From contig PQWQ01000004.1 in assembly GCA_002943765.1 (NCBI GenBank), forward strand, positions 3,782,001 through 3,846,000: a stretch of 64,000 nucleotides of DNA, given 5' to 3'. Below the pieces are notes generated by a model. That model saw only the letters and a list, made by a program, of their open reading frames with translations. It did no database searches and had not been told where the DNA came from. Within the stretch, counting starts at the first letter, position 1; the number at the start of each line of letters is the position of its first letter. The translations under genes were made by a program, and so were the position numbers. Source of the stretch: Psoroptes ovis. Taxonomy: Eukaryota > Arthropoda > Arachnida > Sarcoptiformes > Psoroptidae. Shown here piece by piece: positions 37,677-49,860 of this stretch.

Positions 37677-38116
37677 TTAAATCAATTCATTAATGGATAT
37701 TCGACAAACCATTAAGTACAATGAATGATGATCCGATCGGCCATTTCGATGATGATCACTACGAATAGATAGCATTTGTTTTTCATTCAAGTTTGCTTTA
37801 AAATTATGGAATGTACGATGATCATTTGTACCACGTAAAAATACTGAAATACGAGAAAAATATATGAGAATGAATTATAATGAAAAATTGTAAATTTACT
37901 CGATTCAAAATTATTATCATTTGGCTGTCTTAATGATTGAAAATTATCGTTTGGTAATCGATTCAAATCGGGATGATCATTTTGTATTCGACATGGAATA
38001 TAAGTATTGATAAATTTTGATTTTGTCGACCAAAATTGATCTTCATAATAATATGATTGAATTAATTGAATACTGATTGTCAAAATGTATAAAATTTTAA
38101 TGTAAATTAAAAACAT
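37677..38116 (-). CDS. Small secreted protein, family unknown
   Basis: Exons 38116-37900 and 37843-37677 (phase 1) give 127 residues. A signal peptide is clear (MFLIYIKILYILTISIQLIQSY). The mature chain is polar, with tandem-like PDLNRLPNDNFQSLRQPNDNNF and one Cys in each exon (IPCRIQ, MVCRIS), and His/Arg-rich GTNDHRTFHNFK and SDHHRNGRSDHHS. It lies 246 bases from the O-glucosyltransferase stop. No family recognised; a peptide precursor, cuticle or defence role would each be guesswork. Confidence 0.55.
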
Positions 38117-38362
38117 TTTATTTCGATATAAATAAATATTTGTATCGATTAATTTAAATCAATGAACCAAAAATAAAATAAAACAAAAAAAAATCAAAAA
38201 TAATCATTGAAATTATGTGTAATCAACCGAAAAATTTGACCAATAAATGTAATGATCCATATAATGAAAATGTGTAATACCGAATTGTAAAAATAATACA
38301 AAAATAAATTGAAGGCTATTTTTAAATCGATTGGAAGCATTGAAAAATTACTTATTTTCAAT

Positions 38363-40276
38363 TCACAGTTCTTCTTTGGGAAATTTTTTTGGTCGATAAA
38401 TATCTTGTCCACAACCATTTGGACATGTTCCATAATAATTCAGATCATCATTATCATCAATAGCAGACATTGAATCATCATAGATTTGTTTTTGATTATT
38501 GTTATTATGCATTAATAATAATTTTGAATATGATTCTAATGCTTGATAATAATAACAATAAATTGAAGATGGCATTAAATATTTCAATACAAATATTCTT
38601 GATTGCCATATTATTTTTTTGATTGATTCAATATCATAATTACCATTATTTTCGATCAGATTTTTTAACAAATTAGGCAATTCTTCTATTTGTTCATCGA
38701 TTTCAATCAGATGCTCATTTGGTCGAAGTAAATGATAGAAGAATTCATAATACTTTGATTTTTGTTTTAAAATTAATGAATTACCAGATAATAAAAATGG
38801 TAAACGATAAGCAGCAACTGTACCGTCTAAATTAATTTGATAACGATAATTGAAAAAATCTTTGAATGGTACATATGGAATTTTTGTTGAATTCGATTCG
38901 GGACGATATTTTTTCATACGATCACGAAAGAAGAAAAAATTTGTTATTGCTACATCAAAATAATCAGGCATTTCATATGATTGATCAATCAATTTCAATC
39001 GTACTTCATTCGAATCTCTTCCACGCCAAAATAAACGATTAATTTTGTTAAGGAATGACAGATTTTGTTTACCAAAAACTGATTGAATATCTGTATCAAT
39101 ACGATCATGTCCATTCAATATTGATTCAGTTAGCTCATATGTTGGTAGTACAATATCATTGGTTTCTTGTGAACCACACCAACTGAATATTGGTAATGGT
39201 TTTGTATCGTGTTTATTAGATAATGGCCAATCTCCTAGATTCATCAAGAAATCATTATCACTTAGATGTGTTTTTCTCATCAGCGATAGCAGCATTCTAT
39301 CGAAAAATTTTGAAAAGCCATCATATTGTCCATAGCATCGTTTGTAAGCCTATGAGAAATATGGACAATTAATTAAAATTCAATCAAAAATCAATAAATA
39401 CTTTATTATCCCGGATTGAATAATGACAAAATGCATATGTTTGTGGATGTTTGCCAAAACGATTTCTAGCTTCGTCTAGAACTGTAGCAAAATCAATACC
39501 AGAACCAAATGACTGTAAATCATTAAATATTTGTTGCTGCAATTTTTGATTATTATTTGAATCACATTCATTCAATTTATACCAATCATTGCGTTGGCAT
39601 GAACAATGTTCAGAATAAAAAGGTTCATTATTTTTATTTGCAATTAATCGTCGATATATTGGCACTTGATTATCATTCTCTTTATAAATAACCAATTCTA
39701 ATGGTTGATTACATTTCCAATGGCCACGATGAAAATTAAAACGAACAATGGTAAGCCAATATTTGATCATTGATGAATCGGTTTGTTTTTGTACGATTTC
39801 ATCGTCACAATATTCCGATATATTCAAAATTTCATTCAATGTTTCTGATTTCGATATTAAATCACTCACATATGATCGTGATAAATGTATACAAAACCTA
39901 GTTTGATTAAATACTTGTGTACGAATAAAACAATTTGATTTTTGATTAATATTTTTGAATGATTTTGCTGTTTTCAATTCAATCAATCCTAGTTTTAGAT
40001 CATCTTGATGTAGAATGAAAAAATAACGACTTGGAAATGGCAATTGAATAGTGTTGATACCAGGACCTATGACAATTATTTTGGCTTTAATGTTTAAATG
40101 AGAAAAGAAAAAGATGAAATTAAATTCATGAATAAAAATACTGCAAAAAAAAATAAATAAATAAATAAATAAATACCAATATGTTCATTAGCATTTGTTT
40201 GAAATGGCTGAATTGATAATAATAAAATTATTATCAAACAAATGAATGAAAAATTCTTATTGAAAATCAAAGGCAT
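38363..40276 (-). CDS. Protein O-glucosyltransferase 2/3-like (KDELC family), ends KEEL
   Basis: ER enzyme of the CAP10 family that adds glucose to EGF-like repeats (POGLUT2/3 type). Exons 40276-40177, 40084-39402 and 39349-38363 give 589 residues. Signal peptide (FICLIIILLLSIQPF), a filamin-like Ig domain (GPGINTIQLPFPSRYFFI..), then CAP10: ARNRFGKHPQTYAFCHY, NLGDWPLSN, FSWCGSQETNDIVLP, LFWRGRDSNEVRLKL, and the donor-binding INLDGTVAAYRLPFLLSGNS. The last four residues are KEEL, a variant of the KDEL ER-retrieval signal. The product acts on Notch and fibrillin-type EGF repeats in other animals. Confidence 0.92.
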
Positions 40277-40766
40277 TTTGTTCCATAATAGTAATGAATA
40301 TAGTAATCAAAGCTTGAGCAGCAAATTTTTTTTTTAATATTGAAATATGATCATTCTACCAATAAATACAATTATTCATGTCAAAAAAAAAACAGCAAAA
40401 AAAATACAAATAAAAATATTCAAAAATATCAAATGCTCATATACGCCATCTTCAAATCAAGAAAGTAAAGAAAAAATAATAATTCGTTGAATGTTTTTTA
40501 TTTATTTATACTGTTCAATAGCAATTGTCATTGTGTCATTGTATTTATCTATGAATGCAAAAAAAAAAAAATAATCATATAAATATCATTTTGTAAATAA
40601 AAAAAAACCCAGATAAATATCGAGATAAAAACGTTTATAAATTTTCATTTTAAACTAAACAAATATCACGACATTTTAAAAAAAAATTTTTTTTCAGGTT
40701 GCAAATTGTATATATAAAATAAAATCATTCAAAATAGGTAAAATACTATCAACAACAGCAACGAAA
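40277..40766. promoter_or_regulatory. Divergent promoter region between POGLUT-like and glutaredoxin genes
   Basis: 490 bases between outward-facing starts. TATATATAAAAT (about 40709-40720) lies roughly 50 bases before the glutaredoxin ATG. Poly-A/T tracts elsewhere. No RNA gene seen. Confidence 0.45.
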
Positions 40767-41149
40767 ATGTCGGCCGAAATTCAACAAATGATTGATACGA
40801 AAATTAAATCGAAAAAAGTGATGATATTTTCAAAATCATATTGTCCATATTGTACAAAAGCAAAAAATGTTTTTGCTAAATATAATTTAAAACCAGAAGA
40901 ATATGAAGTTATGGAAATTGAAAATGATCCAAAATGTTCAGAAATTCAAGAATATTTACGAACATTGACCGGTGCATCATCGGTACCACGTGTATTTATC
41001 AATGGTAAATGTATTGGTGGTGGTGATGATACTGGTAAGTGATTCATATTTTTTTTTTATATTTCAATTCAAACTAATTCAATTTTATTTTTTTTTCGAC
41101 AGTTCGTCTCCATGAATCTGGTGAATTGAAAAATTTATTAGCCAATTGA
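40767..41149 (+). CDS. GLRX: Dithiol glutaredoxin (thioltransferase)
   Basis: Glutathione-dependent disulfide reductase, cytosolic type since no targeting sequence precedes the fold. Exons 40767-41034 and 41103-41149 join in a codon (ACT G|TT CGT) for 104 residues. Active site CPYC (SKSYCPYCTKAK, residues about 25-28), cis-Pro in SSVPRVF, and GSH-binding GGGDDT followed by VRLHESGELKNLL. A strict match to classical Grx1/Grx2 dithiol enzymes. Downstream, an AATAAA-like site (about 41339) precedes the convergent RACGAP1-like gene. Confidence 0.96.
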
Positions 41150-41375
41150 ATCAATGAATTTCCGAAATTTGCTTTGTTCGATATGCACAACCGAATAATG
41201 GCTTATTATAAATTGATTTTTTTTATTAATTAGAATTATCATTGAAATATATCTAGATTCAATATATTAAAATTAGCTCAAAACATAATTTATAATTAAA
41301 ATATCAAAAAAAAAAAAATTCCTCTATAAAACATTCTGAATAAATATTGAAATGTTTTTCACACTTTCTTTTGTT

Positions 41376-43468
41376 TTAAAATTGAAAAAATGATATCAAT
41401 AAATTATCATCGATATCTAATAACAATTTCATTAGCCGTAATTTACGTTTACATTCAATGTCACCTAATAATATTGGACAAAATATATCGGCTACGATAT
41501 CATTGTTTTGATAATGATAACGTATCAAATGTTTTAAATGTATCAAAACAAATATCAAACAATTTAAATTAGCTTGATCGATTGTTGATGATTTTGATAA
41601 TTCTTTGAATGATTCCAATAATTTCATTCGTAATTCATCATCACTTTTTTTATCTGTTAAAAAAAAAAATAGAAATGAAAATTTAAATTGATTATTCAAA
41701 TATGAATGAATCACATACGTATGATTGTTGAATAATCTTTCCATAATTGTTTAGAAAATACTTGTTCAATCATATCACCAAGGAAATACTTTATCATACC
41801 ACAAATATGATTAAGATTATAATCATTGAATTGATGTAAACCATTTTTAGCATTTTGCAATAAACGTTTCAATTGATCTTTTACTTGTTTTAGCATTTCA
41901 TTTTTAACATAATATAATTCAAAATTTGTCGATAATAATTTATTCATTTGTTTTGCATCATTTATATTCAAATCATCATTGATTTGACATTCTTGTTCAA
42001 TTTTTTTACACAATTGTACCAATATTGAAGGAATTAATGGTTTCGAACGTGGAAATATGAAATTTGTTATTAATTTATTCAAACGTATAAATGGATCTAC
42101 ATAACGAATACAAGGACGTGGTACTAGTTGGCCACAATTTACATGGCAACTAGTTAAACAGGTAAAACATTGTAAATATTTTTCAGAGAAATTAAATTCT
42201 TTACCACAGAAACAATTTCGATTAATCGATGTTGGTTGTTGCTTATTTTTCATCATGAAATTTGATGCTGAATTTTGTTGTTGAACAACAGTTTTCATTT
42301 GAAAATGATGTCTATATTGATTGGACAATTTTTCTAAAAGTGAATTATAATTGTTCATTTTTGGTTTTGGTTTTGGTATATAAACAGGCTGTTCATCGAT
42401 AATCTCATTTTTCATTTCAATCATATTATTATTTTCATCCACACTGATACCTGTTGATTCTTCGCTATTGTCGATTTCGATTTTATCAAAGATATTATCA
42501 TCATGATTGAGATTTTTGTTTATCTTTTCAATTGTTTCAGCGATTTCATCGGTGAAGTCGGCGATATGTTCATCCTTTTTTGTCTCTTCATCCTTTTCAA
42601 CATAATTATCATCATTCTTGATCTCTATATCGAATTCCTCATCGATTTTATCGGAGAAAATCATCGATCGATCATCATTCTTGTGTTTCTCATTAAATTC
42701 ATTTCTCTTATCATTGATCTTTATTTCTAATATTGTATTATCACTTTGATAATCACTGCTGTTTTCATTATTTTTTAATTTATTGTCATTATCATTATTT
42801 ACGATGTAATTATATTCATTAAAATCGATTAAATCAATTTGCATTGTTGTTAATTCTATTTTGATCTGATTATCATTATTATTTTCTGTGATTGGATCAT
42901 CTTTTACGATTTCATTTTCATCATTTGATTCGATTATTATTTTCTGGCTGCTTTCACGTCTTAATTGATTTAATTTTTCATTCAAATAATCTTGATTCGG
43001 TTGTGATCGTAATTTGATAATACGTTTTTTTCGAGCTGGCTTACATGATTCCGTTGAATTTTGTTGATGCTGTTGCTTTTCAAGCTTTTCAACACTTGAA
43101 TCATTGGAAATCAATTTGGTTGAAGGTAATGATGATTTCGGAGTGAATTGAAAACGTCTGCTGATTGAGCTATCGGTTGCTGAACGCTGTAAACCGCCAG
43201 CAAATGAGCACGAATAATCATTTTTGATTGAATAACGACGTTGATAACTGTTGGAATTTTTCACACGTTGAGCTTGAGAATCGATATCACTTTGAACAAT
43301 TTGAGCATTCCATTCAATAATATCATTGAATTGACCAACTAACCATGGTACAAATGAACAACGACGACGGCTATAATTTTGTTGTTGCTGCTGCTGCTGC
43401 TGTTTTTGCGATTGCCGCCGATGATAATCACCATTAATCATGTCAATAAATGAATTATTTGCCAACAT
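41376..43468 (-). CDS. RACGAP1-like C1-RhoGAP protein lacking the arginine finger
   Basis: Resembles RACGAP1/MgcRacGAP/tumbleweed, the centralspindlin GAP for cytokinesis. Exons 43468-41719 and 41653-41376 (phase 1) give 675 residues. Start is the first ATG in frame (MLANNSF); frame is open for 17 codons upstream without ATG. Residues 1-415 are disordered and acidic, with Glu/Asp/Asn runs. C1 zinc finger about 419-453 (CGKEFNFSEKYLQCFTC..HVNCGQLVPRPC). The RhoGAP domain aligns by IPSILVQLCKKIEQE, NHICGMIKYFLGDM and LIFVLIHLKHLI, but the GLYRxSG loop carrying the catalytic Arg is replaced by CQINDDLNINDAK. I could not see the long N-terminal coiled coil of RACGAP1, so it may be a diverged paralogue. 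Confidence 0.8.
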
Positions 43469-45962
43469 GTTGATGACAACGATAATGATGCGAGAGCATA
43501 TTGATTCTTGTACACACAATTTTTAAAAAAAAATATATAGTTATAATGACATTAGATTATATTTTTTTTAGGACAAAATACATCGTTTATTTCAAAGAAA
43601 AATCAACTAAAAATGAATAAAATAATTAAAACTAATCAAATATCATCATCATTATTATAAATTTATCATGATTTTATCAAGATTTGAATTAAATTTTTCT
43701 ATTAATTATAAAACACAATTATTTTTCAATTTCAATTACACAATCGGTATGAAATACAATTAATGCTAATAATAATTAATGCTAATAATTATTATTAGCT
43801 TTACGCCATATCATTTCATCCCTTTATTTCTATTTTATTTTATTTTTTTATTTTAAATTCCATTTTCTATTCAATGGGTTTTCTGGAAGTTTGTTTTATT
43901 TTTTTAATATTTGAAATAATAATAATAATTCAATTATATATATATTTGAATGTGTTTTTGTATATAAATCTGGCAATAAATGTGGCATGCATTATTATTA
44001 TTATTGAAAATAATCAAGGATAAACTTGAACTTTTCCACTAATCTTTGAATCTTTATTGAAATTTATCATATATTCGACAGCAAAATGAATAATAATAGA
44101 TTTTGTTCAAATTTTTTTTCGTGTTCACAAATGATTGCAGCATATTAAGAGAAAAAAAATTGGCATACAATCAGAAATTTAAAGGGGTGTTTTATTTTTT
44201 AAAATTTTTTTCTTCGCAAAACAAAATATTTTCCAAGGTAATGTTTACCAAAACATGAAATTTAAACATGGAATTTTAAAATCAGATCAGAAATCGAAAA
44301 TTCCAACGAAATTCCTTAGAAAATCTGAATCTAAATCTATTTCAACCAATGACCAATCATTCATTTCATTAATCATCCATGATTCATTTTGATAAATGAA
44401 AATTATTATCGAAATTTATGAAAATAAACCATAGTTTTCATGCATGATTCATATTTGAAATTTGATTCTTTTGTTTGTTTGTTTGGGTCTTCAAAAGTAA
44501 ATACTGCCATCTTATTTTTGGATTGTAAAAAAAATTTTAAAAAATAATTTAGCCCTTTTCATTTCAATGAAAACACACAGACAAATATAGAAAATTCAAT
44601 GTTTTTTTCAATTCAATTGATAGCTTAACATGGTTTTGATGTGCAATATATATAAAAGAAAAAAAAATTTATTAAAGCTTGCACTCACAACCATATGCAT
44701 GCTATAAATGTATGAAATTTTCAATTTTCCAGTTCGGTTGTTGTAGTAGCAAATTTAAATGTTGTATTTTGTGTCAATAATAATAATAATATTAATACAA
44801 AATATAAGATTGTCCGGAAAGTTTTTGTCGATTTACTGATTGAAAGACATTTGAAAATTGGCAAAAACTTTTTGGGACAATCCAAATATATATGAAAAAT
44901 AAATATTTGAAAAAAACAAACAAACATCAGTAATAATATTTATTTATTTTTTTTTTCAAAATCGTTTTTTTTCAGGCCGGAATGAATGAAATGTATTGAG
45001 GTCAAAAATTATAAATCTTTCACACATATACACAATACACACATTCACACACACACACACACATATATATATATACAACACATGTTGTAAACATGGAGTG
45101 TGTAAAAAATCATCATGGACAAATGACATAATCAATAAATGAATATATATTGAATATAAATAAAAATAATAATTTTCAACGAATCCAAGATGAGATTATA
45201 CAAATAAATATGTAATGTTTCTGCTACAAAACAAATCATTGAAAATTAAACATTGATTACACTTGGAACACCATTGAATTTTGGATTAATTGATTCATTC
45301 ATCGATTCATCAAATATTCTCGTCCTTGAGAATTGTGAAATTTGAAATTACGATTTTAAAATTTAAGATTTTCAAATTTAAAGAAAGCTAATATTCTCTT
45401 ACACTTGCAGCCAATCAAAAGCGCAACAACCCTTGAAAATTCTTGAGTTTTTGTGAATTTTTTTTTTCAATTCAATTCTATTCATTTCATTCGTTTGCTT
45501 CGCAATATAAAAACAACTGACAAACAAACAAATGCGAGGTTATTCACGTGTTCATCATCATCATCTTCATGAATGATGATTATTCAAAAAACCTTAAGTA
45601 AAGTTATTATTTCGTTTTAAAAAATGGTGTAAATCAAATTTGTAAACAGAATTGAATATGAATTAAGCAAAGCAAAGCTAAGCAAAACAATCTACAATTT
45701 GACAAATAATGTTATTTACTACGTCGTAATATTATTGAAATGTTCAAAGTATATATATTCAAATGAAATGAAATTAATGAAGACGAGAAAATCAATTTCA
45801 TTTCAATTTAAAGAATTTTTAAAAAGAATAAGAATTTTCAATGAATGAACGAGTTTTTCTCTTGTGTTTTCATCTCATTCGTTTTATTCAATAATTTGTT
45901 TAATGCAATTTCATTTAATATTCCAATACATTTGATTTGAAATTCAATTTCAAATTTCAATC
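43469..45962. promoter_or_regulatory. Divergent intergenic region between RACGAP1-like and CUL5, with one hairpin element
   Basis: 2.5 kb. Holds a mariner-like element (44804-44887), an (AC)n(AT)n run (45046-45076) and a CACGTG E-box (about 45547-45552). Direct copies of AATTAATGCTAATAATAATTA at 43760-43800 form an ATT-rich repeat. No convincing exon. Confidence 0.5.
44804..44887. mobile_element. Mariner-like miniature inverted-repeat element, copy 6 (CCGGAAAG subtype)
   Basis: Left end ATAAGATTGTCCGGAAAGTT, right end AACTTTTTGGGACAATCCAA. Arms pair across about 30 bases with several mismatches. The ends match copies 1 and 7 more than 2-5, so two subfamilies are present. Confidence 0.85.
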
Positions 45963-48900
45963 ATGGAAGTTCGGCTGGATTCAACACAGCGATCAACGGT
46001 AATTTTTTTTTTTTTTTTTTTTGCATTAATTTAATTTCATTTTGTAATTTTATTTATTTATTTTTGAATATTTTTTTTTATTCAGTCACCACAAGGTTCA
46101 TCATTCAATGAAGTATGGCCACAAATCGAACCATTAGTGAAGAAAATTTTCACCAATGATACATTGAGTAAATCAGATTGGCAAGAAATTTTTTGGTATG
46201 AAAATTCCAGAGATTTAATTTGATTTTTTGAAATTTGATTTTTTGAAATTTGATTTTTTTGTCTGCTAATAGGAAAGTACATTTAACATGTATGTGGGAT
46301 CCACATTCAGCATACCAATTGCAGCAAAGATTACGTGATTTATTCAATTTTTATATAAAAACTGAGCAACAAGTAATATTGATTTCAATTGTAGAAAAAT
46401 TTATGATTTTTTTTCTGTAAATTGTCAATCATAGTATATATTCAGCAATGCTCAAACTGATTTATCATTAATGAAAGCTTATATGGTCGCATGGAAACGA
46501 TTCATGTTTTATTATACATATGTGCCATTACCATTTGCACCGCTTGAAAAACTAGTCTTTAATCGTGGTGGTCCTATCGGTGATAATCATAATAAAACAG
46601 AAGAAACGGATAATTTTTTACGTCTTGTATGTTTTTTGTTTTTAGTTTTCAAATGCATAATTATTTTAATTTTTAATTATTTTCAATATTACAACAGTCA
46701 ATGATGGAAATGTGGGTATTGCATATATTTAGTCGCGTATCAGATCAATTAGTACAAGGTGCAATGTTATTAGTTGATGCTGAACGTAAAAATATACATA
46801 GTGATCCTCAATTGATTGTCGGTGTTAAAGAATCATGTGTAAATCTATGCAAATATTTACCAAATCGTCATTATATTTATCGAAATAATTTTGAAAGTGT
46901 ATATTTAGCATCGATCGAAAGTTTTTATCAAACCAAAGGTCAAGAATATTTAAATGAACATGGTGTTTTGAATTATATGAAATGGGTTGATCAAAAAATT
47001 AAAGAAGAAATTGATCGAGGAAATCGTTATTTAGAATCACATTCATTACCAAAAGTTATTGATTCATGTGTTAGTACATTGGTTGCACGATATAAAGAAA
47101 TGTTGGCAGATAAATTTTTAGATCTCATCAAATGTCGTGACATTTTTAATCTTAATTTAATGTTTACACTGCTTGATCGTATCGATAATGGTATTGATCA
47201 ATTGCTGGAAAAATTTAAAAAATATATAACACAAATGGGTAAAGAAAATTTACAGCTCGAAGCAATGACTATTGCACAAGATTCAGAAAAATATATTGAA
47301 AATTTGCTCAATCTATTCAATATGGCAACATCATTGATACAGGATGCATTTAATTCTGATTCTAGATTTTTAACCACACGTGATATGGTAAGATCTTCAG
47401 ACCTGTATATTTTCAATAATTATCATTTATTAATTTGTTTTTTATTTCGATTTCAGTCAATCAATATGCTCATAAATGATAAAACTATTTTCGCCTTGGC
47501 TTTTGCCCTCAAACAAACCAATAGCAATAATAATAGTAATAATAATAATAACAACAATAATAATGAAAATAATACAGAAGATAATCAATTCAATAATACT
47601 AATCCAAATAATAATACTAGAATAAATGGTACGAATCCAAATCAAAAGAAATGGTTTGAATCTCGTAATGCAGAGCTGTTCGCCAATTATTGTGACATAT
47701 TGCTACGGCGAACCAATGTTTCTAGACATTTATCTTCAGAACAAATTGAAACAAAATTAAAAAATGTAATTTTGCTATTAAAATATTTGGAAGATAAAGA
47801 TGTATTTATGAAATTTTATAAAGCACATTTAACAAGACGTCTAATATTGGATGTATCGATTGATTTGGACAAAGAAGAAATGATGGTCAATTGGTTGCGT
47901 GAAGTTGGAATGCCAGCCGATTATGTTAACAAAATTAGTCGAATGTTTCAAGATTTAAAAGTATCCGATGATTTTAATCGCCAATATAAATTGTGTTGTG
48001 ATAAAAGTGTTGGTGATTTGATTAATGTAAAAATATTGAATTCATCCACATGGTCACGTAATATGGAAAAAATAAATGTCTCATTACCGAGTGAAATCGA
48101 AGAATTATTGCCAAAAATTGAAAATTTTTATAAAAATAAACACAATGGCCGGAATTTATTTTGGCATCATCAATTCAGTTATGGTATTGTTACATTTCAT
48201 TCGAATAATGGTTCATATGATTTAGATGTTACATCGTATCAAGCAGCCGTTTTGTTTGCATGGAATGATAGACCAAATGATTCAATCAGTTTTGAAACAT
48301 TGATGCTTTCAACACAATTACCGAATCTAGAACTTAGAAAAACTTTATGGGTAATTAACAATTTTAAATTAAAATTTTTGGTGAATTGAAATTAATAAAA
48401 ATTTCTTTCCATTTCTTTACAGTCTCTAGTCTCCAATGCAAAACTCAAAACACAATTATTACTTGTTGATAATCATAACAGCAACAACAATACTCAAAGT
48501 CAAAATACCAAAGAAAAACCAAATTCAAACCCGAAATCGAATCAATCATATAAATCATTCAAAGATTTTCGTGATGATAATCGATTTAAGCTGAATCTTA
48601 ATTTTTCATTATACGGGTTCGTATTTACATTTCTATATTTTGTTCCCACAAACTATTAATTATTGATTCATTATTATTTTCTCGTCAATAGTAAAACTGG
48701 CCGTGCAATGAAACGTGGCCGCTTCAATCTAATCGGTCGGCTACAATTACAAACGGAAAAATTTCGTGAAGATGAATTTGAAAGTATTATGAAATTACGT
48801 ATTCTACGTACACAAGAAGCCATAATGAAAATAATGAAAATGCGTAAAACAACAACATCGGAAACATTGCATAAAGAATTGTCACAAGTGTTGAAAGAAA

Positions 48901-49007
48901 TGTTTGTACCAAATAAACAGCTAATCAAAGAACAATTAGAATGGTTGATTGAAAATGATTACATTATACGTGATCAAAATGATCCGAATATTTTGACATA
49001 TTGTTGA
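45963..49007 (+). CDS. CUL5: Cullin-5
   Basis: Scaffold of CRL5 E3 ubiquitin ligases with RBX2, elongin B/C and SOCS-box receptors. Eight exons: 45963-45998, 46086-46195, 46273-46372, 46435-46626, 46698-47387, 47457-48350, 48423-48616, 48692-49007; 843 residues against about 780 in animals. N-terminal repeats: LVIGVKESCVNLCKYLP, MKWVDQKIKEE, DSEKYIENLLNLFN. Cullin homology: ELFANYCDILLRRTN, FMKFYKAHLTRRLILD, WLREVGMPADYVNK, AAVLFAWNDRPNDSI. Winged helix with neddylation region IGRLQLQT and ILRTQEAIMKIMKMRK. The extra length is two Asn-rich inserts (about 350-385 and 650-680). The exon 7 donor is weak (GTTCGT). The RLILD/GMPADYVNK blocks favour CUL5 over CUL2. Confidence 0.95.
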
Positions 49008-49860
49008 GATAATATTTGAAATATTAAATTGATAATAATGTAATTTATGATTTATTCATTAAAAAACAATTGATTTTTATTTTTTGAATCGATGACAACG
49101 TTATCTATTGCCTTGTATTATTATCATTTAGGCGCAAAAATTGGAAAATGAAAATTGAATAATATTTAACCCTTTTGCCAAATAAAAAAAGCATATTTCG
49201 TATTGCGCCCTCTTTTGTTTGTTTTTATTACTACTTTTGCTTGGGCGATCGGACGGCCACTACTACAACTAGCTTCCAGTCAAAAGAGAAGCATAGTTTT
49301 AAGAGAAAACTAAGAAATTTTAAAAAATTGAAAAAAAATGTAAACAAACAATTTTCAACACAAATACATGCTACTACAAATACTGCTGCTATCAGCATTC
49401 AAACGAAAGAGAAGCATAGTTTTATGTGAAAGTCATTAATTGAAATTATTTTAAAAAATTTATTAAAAAAAACATAAATAAATCCTATATTCATAGCACA
49501 AATTGATGCCACTACTTTTTTATATTAGATTGTCCGGTTAGTTCTTGCCGATTTTCTTATAATTCCTTACGAGATAATCGGCAAAAACTTTTCGGATAGC
49601 CTAATATAAATATTTGTCTGCGAAAAAAGAGAAATTCAAATCTTTAATTTTTAAGAAGAATGATACCAGTATTTTTATGAATTTTTAAATTAAAATTTTT
49701 TCCGTATAATGATCTCGAAAATATCAATCATTTTTTCATGTCGTTTTTCCATTTGATTTTATCACAGTTGGTTGCTGAAAAAAAATGAGCAATTTCAATC
49801 TTGTATTTTATATTATATTTATTTCATTATTCTCATCATTGATTTGATCATTGAATTAAT
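49008..49860. other. Convergent 3' region of CUL5 and IPPK with one hairpin element and a short duplication
   Basis: AATAAA-type sites follow the CUL5 stop. A 22-base direct repeat AAAGAGAAGCATAGTTTTA occurs at about 49279 and 49408, each after CTACTACAA, so a ~130-base unit has been duplicated and eroded. The mariner-like element copy 7 is at 49523-49606. No gene seen. Confidence 0.6.
49523..49606. mobile_element. Mariner-like miniature inverted-repeat element, copy 7 (CCGGTTAG/CCGAAAAG subtype)
   Basis: Left end TATTAGATTGTCCGGTTAGT and right end AACTTTTCGGATAGCCTAAT. Flanked by TATA. Arms pair over about 30 bases with a few changes around a ~20-base loop. Confidence 0.88.

Noticed and set aside
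44721..44927. Minus-strand 68-residue frame
   Set aside because: Runs through mariner-like element copy 6; an inverted-repeat artefact.
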